From Cepaea nemoralis (Eukaryota > Mollusca > Gastropoda > Stylommatophora > Helicidae), in contig JACEFZ010001371.1 of the NCBI GenBank assembly GCA_014155875.1, positions 256,001 through 320,000 on the forward strand: DNA of 64,000 nt. The letters are read 5' to 3'. The number at the start of each line of letters is the position of its first letter. Position 1 is the first letter of the stretch. The position numbers and the translations under genes were made by a program. This document shows, one piece after another, positions 37,301 through 40,625 of the stretch. The notes under the pieces were generated by a model. It saw only the letters and a program-made list of their open reading frames with translations, did no database searches and was not told where the DNA came from.

Positions 37301-39272
37301 CAGTGAAGTTAATCCTTTTGTAATTAAACCCACCCCACTCTTCTCTTTAAAGCAATGAACAGTGCATCCATGACTTGACCCAAGCTCTAGCTAGGGTGCT
37401 TGTGGACATCTCTACATTTAGGACAGCATGTGTGCCATTGTATGATGCTGTCACCAGAATTTGTAATCATGTAGCAGGTCTTTTGCAAAATGTCGCTCTC
37501 ATCAGGGTTTATTGAAAAGATGTTCAATTTCCAGTTCCCAGGCCACGTACATCAGGGTTTATTGAAAAGATGTTCAATTTCCAGTTCCCAGGCCACACAC
37601 ATCAGGGTTTATTGAAAAGATGTTCAATTTCCAGTTCCCAGGCCACATACATCAGGGTTTATTGAAAAGATGTTCAATTTCCAGTTCCCAGGCCACGTAC
37701 ATCAGGGTTTATTGAAAAGATGTTCAATTTCCAGTTCCCAGGCCACGTACATCAGGGTTTATTGAAAAGATGTTCAATTTCCAGTTCCCAGGCCACATAC
37801 ATCAGGGTTTATTGAAAAGATGTTCAATTTCCAGTTCCCAGGCCACGTACATCAGGGTTTATTGAAAAGATGTTCAATTTCCAGTTCCCAGGCCACATAC
37901 ATTTTCATGCCAAATGTGTCTTCAAAGTCCTGTGTCCATCTTCGTGCTGGTTGAGCCCTACATATTCTGTCAGGAACCATGCCTTCCATTAACATTCTTA
38001 TTTAATATGGCTTCAGTATTTCAGTTTCTCCGACATGATGTTGTTTATGAGTCAGTTTTCTTTGACGTTCAGATCGTGAAGAATTTCAGTAGTCTTCTTC
38101 TAAATCCACAATGTTCTAAGAATTTTCTATAACATTTAAGTTCAAAAGCCCTAATTTTTTTCTTTAGTGATTATTGAATGGTCCATGACTCATATCTGCA
38201 TGTTGCCAGGAGAAAGATGCATGTAGTCAAACATTTTGTTTTTTGCCATAGGCTCTAAATACTGTTTAACTTCTGTATTGCTATGACCAGTTTCCACCTG
38301 ACTTTATATTAACCATCCCCATTTTGTTGAAGATGGAAGCAATACATGTTTGTGACATTTTCAATGTTTTGATTGTCATGTTTGGTACACATGTAATTTT
38401 TTTTTGTCTGTAGATTTTTTTTTTTAAGTTCAGGAAAAGATTTGTATCTTCACTATCATTTGATATTCAGGATTAACTCTTCTAATCCCTTAGCACTATT
38501 TGAGACGACGACCATGATATTTGCATTTCTGAGTCCTGACAATGAATTCCCACCATTTATATATGGATCAAAATTGTCACTGATCTCATCATTTGTGAAG
38601 TTTCATATATTTTCTGCATATAAGTTGTGAGTTTTGATTGTATCCAAGCAGTCTGACTGTTGCCTACAAATTTGGAAAAAAAACTGACATCAAAACATTC
38701 AAGAAACTTCTTACAAAAACCTTCAGAGTACAGTCACATGAAACCGAAGCTTGTGTGAGATTCTCAGCAATGGATTCTGAATGGCTTTGACTTTCAATGG
38801 GATTAATTTATGGGATTCAAGGACCATCTTCACTGCACTTTAAATTACTCATAGTGTTGAGATCACCTCCTGTAGCACTGGTTAGAATCCCCATGTGTTA
38901 ATACCAGAATCACACATATGAAAAATATTCTGTTGATAGTAGATTTGCAGTTTAACATTTGTGACCAGGACAATTGTCAATATGGCCAACTCTTTACAAT
39001 TGTCAGGAAAGAATATCATATTAAATGTCTTTTAACCAGGAAAGTTAGTCAGTAGGGGTACTAACTACAATATTACTATGACTGCTTTAAATATCAAAGG
39101 CCAAAATAATCTGTTTACTTTTATGCTTTTATTTCATTAGACCACAGGACAGTTGGTTGACCTACCTCAAGGTGTGTACTGCATTGACAGTGATAAACAT
39201 GACAGTTCTCCCAGAGTGGCAGTCGGCTCCAACAGATTTGTATATCTTCTAAGAGCAGACAAGCGGTCTTGA
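1146..39272 (+). CDS. Seven-repeat WD40 protein, 10-exon gene, 377 aa
   Basis: Joined exons: 1146-1327, 13414-13498, 15945-16089, 19374-19563, 21814-21922, 25752-25783, 29897-29996, 34477-34542, 36589-36681, 39141-39272 (1134 nt with stop). All nine introns are GT-AG and all phases agree. The ATG at 1146 is the first after an in-frame TAG at 1080. The N-terminus (1-60) is Ser/Arg-rich and low in complexity. Seven blade-like repeats follow, near residues 62-92, 110-155, 157-195, 207-243, 250-284, 303-336 and 341-375. The fourth is most typical (GH...ISGGWDDTVQYWD); the fifth has GSWRKSHVLQIWD and the sixth ICGGTNQNMARTIDRG. Seven repeats suggest a complete beta-propeller, usually a protein-interaction platform. 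There is no signal peptide, membrane segment or enzymatic motif. I cannot name an orthologue, so cellular role is unknown. Gene structure is confident; the exact start is slightly less so. Confidence 0.9.
2218..2440 (-). repeat. Two-copy tandem duplication of about 115 bp
   Basis: Blocks starting GTCGGCGGCT at about 2221 and 2342 repeat in order, each ending TGCAGTCCTTAWAAGGACTTTT, an imperfect palindrome. It lies just 3' of the LINE ORF1 remnant (minus orientation). Confidence 0.6.
2420..3912 (-). pseudogene. LINE ORF1 (gag-like, zinc-knuckle) remnant
   Basis: Consecutive minus-strand frames make a broken ORF1. 3912-3583 starts MSRGKSNNKK, is Lys/Glu-rich and has VRWVVKRIPVELTDEEIL, resembling the start of a gag RRM-like fold. 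3579-3385 has ITQCSKCQRAGHSRA, a CCHC-like knuckle followed by a second Cys-rich stretch. 3170-2826 is a coiled coil (AERDQLQKQIDELKKQVKAL). 2913-2420 is basic, then acidic. Stops and frameshifts separate the pieces. The order RRM-like, knuckles, coiled coil fits ORF1 of Jockey/I/CR1-type LINEs. No endonuclease or RT follows on this strand. It lies in WD40 intron 1. Confidence 0.65.
4532..5338 (-). mobile_element. Tigger/pogo-like TIR element, internally deleted
   Basis: The terminal inverted repeats CTGGAAGGCCCCT (left) and AGGGGCCTTCCTG (right) are flanked by TA at 4530-4531 and 5339-5340, the pogo/Tc1-mariner target. The 807-bp interior carries one reading frame for the transposase DNA-binding part only; no DDE catalytic region fits. 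Confidence 0.82.
4698..5123 (-). CDS. Tigger/CENP-B-type DNA-binding protein, 141 aa
   Basis: Uninterrupted frame beginning MSGSKRTRKSVTLEVKLDVL, then FEAGDRAVDIRK, a CENP-B/psq-type helix-turn-helix at about residues 1-55. A second CENP-B-type HTH follows at about 70-135 (MEALLDIWIEDQNQWNLRVS and AKSAVYENLAKKVG). Full-length Tigger1-type transposases are several hundred residues long and have a DDE domain, which is absent. The frame sits inside matched TIRs, so it belongs to a non-autonomous copy. If expressed, it could bind element ends without cutting; that is inference. Confidence 0.7.
   Translation of the reverse strand: MSGSKRTRKSVTLEVKLDVLHRFEAGDRAVDIRKVQSLPPTTIRTIHAGADKIKEGVNNVTPLSASKITRTRSTLIENMEALLDIWIEDQNQWNLRVSKMVIQEKAKSAVYENLAKKVGENSTSSIDSFGESHGFNASMSQ
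5482..5629 (-). mobile_element. GAA-tailed SINE-like element, family B, with TSD
   Basis: Exact 13-bp duplication GCATTAGAGACCT at 5469-5481 and 5630-5642. Read on the minus strand, it begins near CCCGGGAAGGTTAACC, continues CAACAAATGCCCGCAGAAG, has a hairpin (CATCCGGA and TCCGGATG around a T/A run) and ends in a (GAA)n tail. Confidence 0.82.
5717..5955 (-). mobile_element. tRNA-derived SINE, family A
   Basis: On the plus strand it has the inverse body (AGTAGTTTGCCATTGCTTTC) and ends at GGCCAAGGAGACCAGC. A T-rich run (5693-5712) on its left is the tail. Box B is degraded (GTGAACCGC). Confidence 0.7.
6801..6966. repeat. 40-bp minisatellite, 4 copies
   Basis: Nearly identical 40-bp units containing ACACTACACTTAGTCATTC. 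Preceded by a short ACACTAC repeat. Confidence 0.9.
7178..7419 (-). mobile_element. tRNA-derived SINE, family A, with TSD
   Basis: Family body in reverse. TSD CATAGCATATT at 7167-7177 and 7420-7430. The head end is GGAGCCGGC. Confidence 0.8.
7654..7815. repeat. Dispersed repeat family V, copy 1
   Basis: Contains CACGATTTATTGCCTGGCAT and TCATCAGGCACATACTGCAG. Related copies lie at 13675-13745 and 25490-25650. The family is not identified; on the minus strand it contains AATAAA and may be a transposon 3' end. Confidence 0.5.
8265..8716 (+). pseudogene. RTE-type LINE 3' end, degraded
   Basis: Nucleotide-level match to 27960-28425. It runs from the CACTTTCACTGAATGTCAG region through GACAGTGAATCTTGGAATG to GAGACATGAACACC, with many indels and stops. 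Ends near CATACAGTGATG, corresponding to the GATGATG tail. Confidence 0.7.
8987..9211 (-). pseudogene. RTE-type LINE C-terminal fragment
   Basis: The minus frame KKLEAVEIRFLRRMLRISWT aligns with KKLEATEMWFLRRMLRIPWT of the intact frame at 27202-28419. Confidence 0.7.
9398..9644 (-). mobile_element. tRNA-derived SINE, family A, with TSD
   Basis: Well-preserved copy. TSD AAGTTATTGCAT at 9386-9397 and 9645-9656. On the minus strand, box A is CTGGCCTAGAGGTTAGC and box B is GTGGTTCGAATCGC. Confidence 0.88.
10098..10333 (-). mobile_element. tRNA-derived SINE, family C
   Basis: The minus-strand head has GGTCAAGGGTTTGAATCTGC (box-B-like). The body includes the inverse of TACTTTCCAAGACATTTCC and the tail region has AGGCCAATCATCATTTGG. 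It shares its whole length with the copies at 12680, 13010 and 39700. Confidence 0.65.
10341..11405. other. A/T-rich intron, nothing recognised
   Basis: No coding, tRNA-like, TIR or tandem structure was found. Confidence 0.4.
11410..12470 (+). mobile_element. CTGACCCGG-type element with internal minisatellite
   Basis: Starts TAGCTGACCCGGCCCGG and ends ATCGCCTTTTATAGATATAG, after CTCAATCGGATGGACCG. Elements with these ends recur across invertebrate genomes. The first ~530 bp is a tandem array in which CTGACCCGGCCCGGCTTCGC repeats about six times, separated by (CTGT)n and by ATTCATATAAGTAGTCATAT blocks. A long CTGT/GTAT/ATCT microsatellite follows (about 11930-12192). Class not assigned. Confidence 0.6.
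12680..12910 (-). mobile_element. tRNA-derived SINE, family C
   Basis: Reverse copy. TTTAGACCAATCAGCCC marks the tail; the head has CACTACACCAGCTTCC. The box B region is ACTCAAACACATGACC in reverse. Confidence 0.65.
13010..13265 (+). mobile_element. tRNA-derived SINE, family C
   Basis: Forward copy. Head AGCCAGGATAGCGTATTGGC, box-B-like GTGGTTGAATCTGC, body ACCGGGAAATGTCATGGG, end GCTGATTGGTCTATAC, then ATATGGGTCTAAC. Confidence 0.65.
13296..13352. repeat. Short tandem repeat, 3 copies of about 19 bp
   Basis: TTTAATTAGATGAGTTATC-like units just upstream of WD40 exon 2. Confidence 0.7.
13414..13498 (+). CDS. WD40 gene exon 2
   Basis: Acceptor follows a T-rich tract ending TTTACAG. One base completes codon 61, then 28 codons (ELSSDVMCCRFNNDGTHL...LCDGTVK). 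This is the first WD repeat: ..CRF..DG..LAVG..DG.VK. Donor is GTATTT. Confidence 0.88.
13675..13745. repeat. Dispersed repeat family V, copy 2
   Basis: GCACAATTTATTGCCAAGCA and CATGTGCATACTGCATAATT align with 7654 and 25490. Confidence 0.5.
13755..13905. repeat. 22-bp tandem repeat, about 6 copies
   Basis: The unit is CAGTGAAATAATACTTTACA plus two bases (period read at 13801/13823). The last copies diverge. Confidence 0.8.
13935..15735 (+). pseudogene. I-like LINE with RT and RNase H, degraded
   Basis: Broken frames in the order of the copy at 61.7 kb. 13945-14334 has the RT segment GLLHGSTMSPVLFNVYT and a decayed YADD box (VTFTDVVLVY). 14262-14642 has RESKLKYLGITFN, FKDHVEALV and IEYGLGLLTV. 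RNase H follows with stops (ATGAGAATGGAGGTGGAAGC at about 15142, then AGTGCGGGGGAATGAACAGG). The 3' part, 15516-15735, ends in ACTAACTAAAAT and reappears in reverse at 22436-22650. It lies in WD40 intron 2. Confidence 0.75.
15945..16089 (+). CDS. WD40 gene exon 3
   Basis: Starts IYNPMTCQQLYMLQ, finishing repeat 1, and carries the start of repeat 2 (PVTQIRFRPYIEGEK, then HIIIAS). Ends with one base of codon 138, completed by exon 4 to Tyr. Acceptor is CCAACAG, donor is GTAACT. A TCTG/TGCC microsatellite starts about 30 bases after the donor. Confidence 0.88.
16121..16562. repeat. TCTG/TGCC/TC microsatellite next to exon 3
   Basis: Runs of (TCTG)n, (TGCC)n and (TC)n start about 30 bases after the exon 3 donor. 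Long apparent Leu/Ser/Cys frames on both strands are translations of the microsatellite. Confidence 0.95.
16816..17065 (+). mobile_element. tRNA-derived SINE, family A, with TSD
   Basis: TSD AATTATATTTTT at 16804-16815 and 17066-17077. Head CCTGGCCTAGGGATTAACG, complete body, tail GTCCTGTAAAGGATATGCG then (ACAA)n. Confidence 0.88.
17100..17450 (+). repeat. Duplicated segment, empty-site copy
   Basis: From GTCCCCATAAATAATATACT to AATGTGAAGGCCTAATACA it is collinear with 18409-19022 but lacks the 249-bp LINE insertion found there. Confidence 0.85.
17458..17700 (+). mobile_element. tRNA-derived SINE, family A
   Basis: Head CTCCCAGGCGTAGGGGTTAAC, full body (GAAAGCAATGGCAAACTACT) and tail GGATATGCAACATTTTTTT. 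No clear TSD was read. Confidence 0.8.
18409..19022 (+). repeat. Duplicated segment, filled-site copy
   Basis: Paralogue of 17100-17450, interrupted at 18712-18960 by a 5'-truncated LINE. Confidence 0.85.
18712..18960 (+). mobile_element. 5'-truncated RTE-type LINE with 12-bp TSD
   Basis: TGAACCCTAGAA occurs at 18700-18711 and 18961-18972. The insert encodes an open LINE C-terminus (RRRQSKIFGHVMR, GKIEGNRPRGRPKSK, TTWHGRDRNTELIH) to a TGA that opens the (TGAT)n tail. Short tandem-repeat tails are typical of RTE-clade LINEs. The duplicate at 17400 shows the pre-insertion site. Confidence 0.9.
19185..19275 (+). repeat. Dispersed repeat, pair with 28475-28555
   Basis: GAGTTATACCTCTCC, then GGGCTGAATT and TAGAGACCAT, occur in order in both places. 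Family not identified. Confidence 0.5.
19374..19563 (+). CDS. WD40 gene exon 4
   Basis: Completes repeat 2 (ASGHVKFWHYTSAKCLHTM) and encodes repeat 3 (ALTINPEGTHILTAGSDSK, then IHMYDIETKQKI). Acceptor is TTCCCTCAG, donor is GTGAGG. Ends with two bases of codon 201, completed to Ser. Confidence 0.9.
19700..20040 (-). pseudogene. Possible LINE C-terminal remnant
   Basis: TTTCTCATTACATGGCAAAA resembles TTTCTCATTACATGCTCACA in the minus-strand LINE at 59470-60230; the flanks show weak similarity. Frames are broken. Confidence 0.35.
20520..20700 (-). pseudogene. RTE-type LINE C-terminal remnant
   Basis: CTATCACAACATTCTCAGG and TCTTCTTATATTGTGAC in reverse match the coding stretch for RRxxLENxV. 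Short and degraded. Confidence 0.4.
20881..21126 (-). mobile_element. tRNA-derived SINE, family A, with TSD
   Basis: TSD AAATAACAAATATT at 20867-20880 and 21127-21140. The head (right end) is CGACCAGGGAGACCGGC; the body is diverged. Confidence 0.83.
21814..21922 (+). CDS. WD40 gene exon 5
   Basis: Encodes DAHDVMDGHRFRVFALQYNP and FISGGWDDTVQ, the most canonical GH...WD repeat of the protein. Acceptor is TGTTTTAG, donor is GTAACT. Ends in phase 0. Confidence 0.92.
21945..22075 (+). mobile_element. tRNA-derived SINE head, family D
   Basis: CCATGATAGTATATAGGTTAGTG and TCTGGGGTTTGATCTCC correspond to boxes A and B and to the copy at 33850. It is truncated by the next SINE. Confidence 0.5.
22085..22320 (-). 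mobile_element. tRNA-derived SINE, family A, old copy
   Basis: TGTCCTTTACAGGAAGTCAA to CTTAGCCACAGAG; the body is diverged (GTGCACCATTGCCCTCTGAA). Confidence 0.6.
22436..22650 (-). mobile_element. I-like LINE 3' end with (TTAG)n tail
   Basis: The reverse complement matches 15516-15735 nearly base for base: GGAGGACTTTTATGCTGGC, then TTATGCACAGTGTACCTGTG and GACGACCCGTTGC. It ends in a TAAC repeat at 22436-22448. A 97-bp array starts immediately upstream of this fragment. Confidence 0.8.
22656..23737. repeat. 97-bp tandem array, 11 copies
   Basis: Near-identical units containing AACACAATCAGGAGTGGTAG and TGAGTGGGCACACAAACAAC. Units differ mainly at one C/T site (ATAACCAGAAA or ATAACTAGAAA). 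Because 97 is not a multiple of 3, the overlapping Cys/Val-rich minus-strand frames are by-products, not genes. Confidence 0.95.
24684..24923 (+). mobile_element. tRNA-derived SINE, family A, with TSD
   Basis: TSD AATCTGTTATTT at 24672-24683 and 24924-24935. Head GCCGGTCTTCCTGGCCTAGG, complete body and A-rich tail. Confidence 0.87.
25228..25345. repeat. (CT)n microsatellite followed by a G run
   Basis: About 65 bases of CT, a short GT run, then 20 consecutive G and GGTA repeats. Confidence 0.95.
25490..25650. repeat. Dispersed repeat family V, copy 3
   Basis: GCACAATTTATTGTCTGACA, TCATCAGATACATACTGCAG and TCCGTCAAGCTGAAATATAC align with the copy at 7654. Confidence 0.5.
25752..25783 (+). 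CDS. WD40 gene exon 6 (32-nt micro-exon)
   Basis: Encodes YWDDRKVHSI plus two bases of a Lys codon. It supplies the WD dipeptide closing repeat 4. Acceptor GTTCACAG, donor GTAAAG. Only this length and phase joins exons 5 and 7 in frame. Confidence 0.85.
25800..26865. repeat. Degenerate pyrimidine-rich minisatellite
   Basis: Variants of TCTCTACTCTAGTTTTTCC (about 20 bp) give way to units of about 38-40 bp containing CTACTTTAGTTGTTTCTCT and ACACTACTTGCTCCTGT. Starts 17 bases after the micro-exon 6 donor. The apparent Tyr/Phe/Leu frames are repeat translations. Interrupted by the SINE-like insertion at 26029. Confidence 0.85.
26029..26163 (-). mobile_element. GAA-tailed SINE-like element, family B, with TSD
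   Basis: TSD TTCCTCTCTATTCTT at 26014-26028 and 26164-26178. Contains the CATCCGGA/TCCGGATG hairpin, GTTTACAGCAGAGCTGCGTT and GCGGGCATTTGTTGACC; the (CTT)n run on the left is the (GAA)n tail. Confidence 0.85.
27169..28427 (+). mobile_element. 5'-truncated RTE-type LINE with TSD
   Basis: Insertion in WD40 intron 6. The 10-bp duplication ATATGCCTTA lies at 27159-27168 and 28428-28437. The 3' end after the stop codon is a (GAT)n tail. The body is open throughout, so the copy looks recent. Confidence 0.88.
27202..28419 (+). CDS. Non-LTR reverse transcriptase, 405 aa, lacks N-terminus
   Basis: RNA-dependent DNA polymerase of an RTE-like LINE. Visible motifs, by residue: YGFMEGKGTNNAI (about 17), motif A FIDYTKAFDKV (about 50), motif B GVRQGCVLSPDLF (about 108), catalytic YADD in IRYADDTVLVAD (about 150), GLNLNIKKT (about 180) and FRYLGAFIT (about 213). 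The C-terminal region has LLYGSESWNV, FLRRMLRIPWT, GKIEGKRGRGRPRE and ends ASRHGT. The frame is open upstream to the insertion edge at 27169, so the annotated Met is internal to the original protein. The endonuclease and first RT motifs are missing by 5' truncation. Probably not a functional gene in itself. Confidence 0.88.
   Translation: MRRTKKKIKMEISEEQYGFMEGKGTNNAIYTLRTLIERSIEKQRDIYLCFIDYTKAFDKVKHDELIKMLEDINTDGKDLRIIKNIYWNQVAAIKMGNKEGSYEQIKLGVRQGCVLSPDLFSLYSEVIMREIKEMPGILVGGYNINNIRYADDTVLVADNSTDLQQLLDVVVTESARKGLNLNIKKTVTMVISKKMVTPKCDIEIEGKILNQVDNFRYLGAFITSDGRCTTEIRSRIGQAKAAFHKMKSTLCNKSLSLNVRKRVLKCYVEPVLLYGSESWNVNEQIKKKLEATEMWFLRRMLRIPWTARVTNDDCLKQANETRTLYTTIRQRQTAFLGHVMRREALENIVTTGKIEGKRGRGRPREVMLDGLRRWHGGISATELIQKTKNRDLWRAMNAYASRHGT
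28475..28560 (+). repeat. Dispersed repeat, pair with 19185-19275
   Basis: GGAGTTATACCTCTCC and TGGGCTGAATTTAGAGACC repeat the arrangement at 19210. Confidence 0.5.
29464..29700 (-). mobile_element. tRNA-derived SINE, family A, old copy
   Basis: TGCATATCCTTTACAGGATG to TTTGCCACAGGGCC, with AGTAGTTTGCCATTACTTTC in the body. Confidence 0.7.
29897..29996 (+). CDS. WD40 gene exon 7
   Basis: One base completes the split Lys codon, then KFIGPHLCGDALDIDPVHNH and ILTGSWRKSHVLQ. This is most of repeat 5. Acceptor is CTCTCCAG, donor is GTATAA, phase 0. Confidence 0.9.
30105..30165 (-). mobile_element. GAA-tailed SINE-like element, family B, fragment
   Basis: TGGCATTTGTTGACCTGGTT next to TTGACACATCTAAATTC matches the 5' part of the copies at 5482 and 26029. 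The hairpin and tail are not present. Confidence 0.5.
30242..30346. repeat. 52-bp tandem duplication
   Basis: CACACTGAGTTATACACTTT ... GTGCGACGCTTTC occurs twice in tandem without visible change. Confidence 0.9.
30350..30420 (+). repeat. Dispersed repeat, pair with 37255-37320
   Basis: GAAAGAGACTGAGCC and GGGATAAAACCTGGTGCAAT reappear at 37270 as GAAAGAGACAGCC and GGGACAAAACCTGGTGCAGT. Confidence 0.6.
30440..30790 (-). mobile_element. Possible tRNA-related SINE, family W
   Basis: Shares TTCCATCCAAAG, AACTGCCATGGGATTTTTAG and CTTATCTGAAAAGGCTAGAT with 49590-49920. The right end in reverse has box-like GGCTCAAATCCCAGG. Confidence 0.45.
30925..31030 (+). mobile_element. SINE family C, 3' fragment
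   Basis: CACCGAGTGCCAGTTGGTCT then ACAAATATGGGCC matches the tail of the copy at 13010. Confidence 0.5.
31082..31400 (-). mobile_element. Two tandem tRNA-related SINE fragments, family E
   Basis: About 150-bp units, from CTCATAGAAGGAGAAGAAG through GACAACATA to ACCAACTAGACACTCC, occur twice. In reverse, each has a box-A-like CTAGTTGGTCATG; the second keeps a good box B (GGTTCGAATCCCGG). Confidence 0.6.
31619..31763 (-). mobile_element. GAA-tailed SINE-like element, family B, with TSD
   Basis: TSD AGGTTTAC at 31611-31618 and 31764-31771. TTTACAGCAGAGCTGCGATA and CATTTGTTGACCAGGTTAAC are family sequence. The hairpin arm is degraded in this older copy. Confidence 0.78.
32034..32140 (-). mobile_element. 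SINE family A, truncated
   Basis: TTGTCCTTTGCAGGGCATG to AGTTTGCCATTGCTTTCTGA, then cut off by the 41-bp array. Confidence 0.65.
32160..33635. repeat. 41-bp minisatellite, about 36 copies, in WD40 intron 7
   Basis: Unit of 41-42 bp: ACTGACCAGTTAAAGGGCTG followed by AGCCCCCGTACCTCACCATC. Variants are mainly CCAGT/CTAGT and CCGTA/CCGGA/CCATA. Each unit contains the palindrome GGGCTGAGCCC. Confidence 0.95.
33850..34095 (+). mobile_element. tRNA-derived SINE, family D
   Basis: Head GCCATGATGGTGTAGAGGTTA (box A) with GGTCTAGGCTCAATCCCCAG (box B region). The body has GGAATTACTGGAAGGGAAGG and ends TGAGGCCTGAAATATGTGAA. Copies: 21945 (head), 63205-63470 (reverse). Confidence 0.7.
34135..34405 (+). 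repeat. Dispersed repeat family F, copy 1
   Basis: CCTCTGAAGTCAGAGTGGGTT, CACTGTTAATAGGTAAAGC and TTGAGTTCAAAGTGAGC align with 54840-55010. The upstream part has a tRNA-like GCGGTTCAACCC. Confidence 0.6.
34477..34542 (+). CDS. WD40 gene exon 8
   Basis: 22 codons, IWDFAMAIKIKDIPQD then TTNHSQ. The IWD closes repeat 5. Acceptor is ACTCTTCAG, donor is GTATGT. Phase 0 at both ends. Confidence 0.88.
34665..34875 (+). mobile_element. SINE family A, old copy
   Basis: CAGAAAGCAATGGCAAACTA, CCAAGAAATCACATGCAGCC and TGTCCTGTAAATGATATGCA. The head is diverged. Confidence 0.7.
35580..35935 (-). pseudogene. RTE-type LINE C-terminal remnant
   Basis: Base-level similarity to 55540-55850: GACTGTCTATTTCTGATTTC, CATTTGTTTCTTGAAGAACT and GTGTCCATGTTTTACATGC. 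Frames are broken. Confidence 0.65.
35978..36143. repeat. 29-bp tandem repeat, 6 copies
   Basis: Unit TTCTACAAGGCATCTTTCAT plus TGTTCTAAT, with CG/TG/CA variants. Confidence 0.9.
36589..36681 (+). CDS. WD40 gene exon 9
   Basis: 31 codons, LYCAQWLGRDSIICGGTNQN then MARTIDRGTLN: repeat 6, with Asp-Arg where WD usually sits. Acceptor CTATTTCAG, donor GTAAGT. Phase 0 at both ends. Confidence 0.9.
36822..37015 (+). mobile_element. Unclassified element with CTAAA tail
   Basis: A stretch with higher GC than its surroundings (from CCTAACGGCGCTGTCGGGG to CCGTGATGTTGATCCGTCG) ends in ACTAAACTAAACTAAG, a tandem tail like those of LINE 3' ends. Confidence 0.4.
37478..38240 (-). pseudogene. LINE (second RTE-like family) 3' end with 50-bp array
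   Basis: The sequence from CATGCCAAATGTGTCTTCAA through TCCATCTTCGTGCTGGTTGA to GCCTTCCATT is shared with 45700-45800 and 50195-50290. In reverse it reads as the Arg/Gly/Pro-rich LINE C-terminus. An eight-copy array (37501-37900) lies next to its 3' end. Confidence 0.6.
37501..37900. repeat. 50-bp tandem array, 8 copies
   Basis: Period exactly 50: ATCAGGGTTTATTGAAAAGA then TGTTCAATTTCCAGTTCCCA and GGCCACGTAC. Only the last few bases vary (ACGTAC, ACACAC, ACATAC), so the array is recent. Confidence 0.97.
39141..39272 (+). CDS. WD40 gene exon 10 (stop codon)
   Basis: 44 codons including TGA: TTGQLVDLPQGVYCIDSDKH, then RVAVGSNRFVYLLRADKRS. This is the closing repeat 7, without a WD dipeptide. 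Acceptor is TTTCATTAG. The 3' UTR follows. Confidence 0.9.
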   Translation, partial: TTGQLVDLPQGVYCIDSDKHDSSPRVAVGSNRFVYLLRADKRS

Positions 39273-39443
39273 TTTCCCTAGTTACTGCACCTGCTGTTCT
39301 TTGGGGACCAAGTCTATATCTGTCTAACATTTCTTGTTGAAAATGTTTAGATTGCTTAAGTGAACATTCACTTAAATTTCTAAGTGCTTGTATTTACAAT
39401 TAACAAGATGTTTATTGTATATAAGACACTATAAGACAAAGAT

Positions 39444-39449
39444 AATAAA
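39444..39449 (+). terminator. Poly(A) signal of WD40 gene
   Basis: AATAAA lies 172 bases past the WD40 stop codon, in an A/T-rich stretch followed by GT/T-rich sequence, as expected for a short 3' UTR. Confidence 0.7.
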
Positions 39450-39569
39450 ATGATAGGTGATCAAGAATCTTTTGCTTCTTCTTTCTTCTTTCCACACTTT
39501 TACATGCCTTGAGTTTTTTATGCTAGCCGCATATTATTTTTAGACCAGTTGGCACTCTTGAGCAATGGT

Positions 39570-40060
39570 AGTCTAGCAGTCAGATGCTCACTTACCATTA
39601 TGGTGGTCATGGGTGCAAATTAGGATTGAGGCAGATGTTTTACAATTTGACCTGGGCTCCCAGGCTGATCTAACCTAGAATAAATCAGTAAATAAAGTCA
39701 AACACTCGTTTACACGCCTTAAGGTGCATCAGGCATATGGTAATAGACCCATATTTTTATAGACCAATCAGCACTCGGTGGTCGATGAGGTCAGTATCAT
39801 GCCACCAACTTTTACTTCCCAGGATATTTCTTTTTACCTCTTTTAAGCCTGGTTGACCTGGAATCCACCCCAATGCAGATTGAAGCCATGACCACTGGGT
39901 CAGCAAGCGAGTGTGTAGCCACTAGGCTACCACAGCTCCCCAACATAGACTGGATACCAGGAAACGTCTTGGAAAGTGAAGGCGGCCGGCATGATATTGA
40001 ACAAATCACCCGCTGAGGGCCCCTGGTTTATAAATATGGGTCTGGTACCATATGTCCAGT
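39570..40060 (+). mobile_element. SINE family C, interrupted by a second copy
   Basis: Head at about 39572 (AGCAATGGTAGTCTAGCAG) to CTGATCTAACCTAGAATAAA. It resumes at about 39946 (GACTGGATACCAGGAAACGT) and runs to ATATGGGTCTGGTACC. The 13010 copy shows these two parts are normally contiguous. Confidence 0.7.
39700..39945 (-). mobile_element. SINE family C, nested in another copy
   Basis: Reverse copy from TTTACACGCCTTAAGGTGC to the head CCACTAGGCTACCACAGCTC, sitting inside the forward copy at 39570-40060. Confidence 0.7.
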
Positions 40061-40484
40061 ACACACATGTAGAGAGGCATATGTAGAGAGGCACATGTAG
40101 AGAGGCATAAATTAAAGGGGTGAAATATTGTTCACTTACTGATCAGCACTTGATCAAGAATCATGAAAATATATGTATGTTCTTTAATAATTTACAATAA
40201 TGAAATACAAAGAGCTTATTTGATTGAATCATCTACAGCATTTCTTCAACTATATCTGAACTGCCAAAGCATGCATTTCTTATGTTATATGATACGTATA
40301 TTGTGTGTGTGTCCACTGCTTATTAACTACCTAGGAATGAAATTACTTTTGATTAAATTTTAAAATGACATGCTCTGTTTTCATATCTTATACCATTATA
40401 TCAATGGCCATGATGCTGTCATCCGTTACATATTTTACCACAGTACTGTCATTGTTACATCTAAACAATCTTTTTATGCCTCCG

Positions 40485-40625
40485 AGATGTGGTTTTACTT
40501 AAGATCCTTGAAAGTTCCTTGGACAGCCAAAATGAGTAGTCTAAATGTTTTGAAAGAGGCTAAGACACAAAGAGGCTTATCAAACAAATTAGCAAGAGGC
40601 AGTTGACATTTGTCGGCCGCATCAA
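40485..40625 (+). pseudogene. RTE-type LINE fragment
   Basis: The frame ASEMWFYLRSLKVPWTAKMS aligns with ATEMWFLRRMLRIPWTARVT of the intact RT. It is then frameshifted. Confidence 0.6.
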
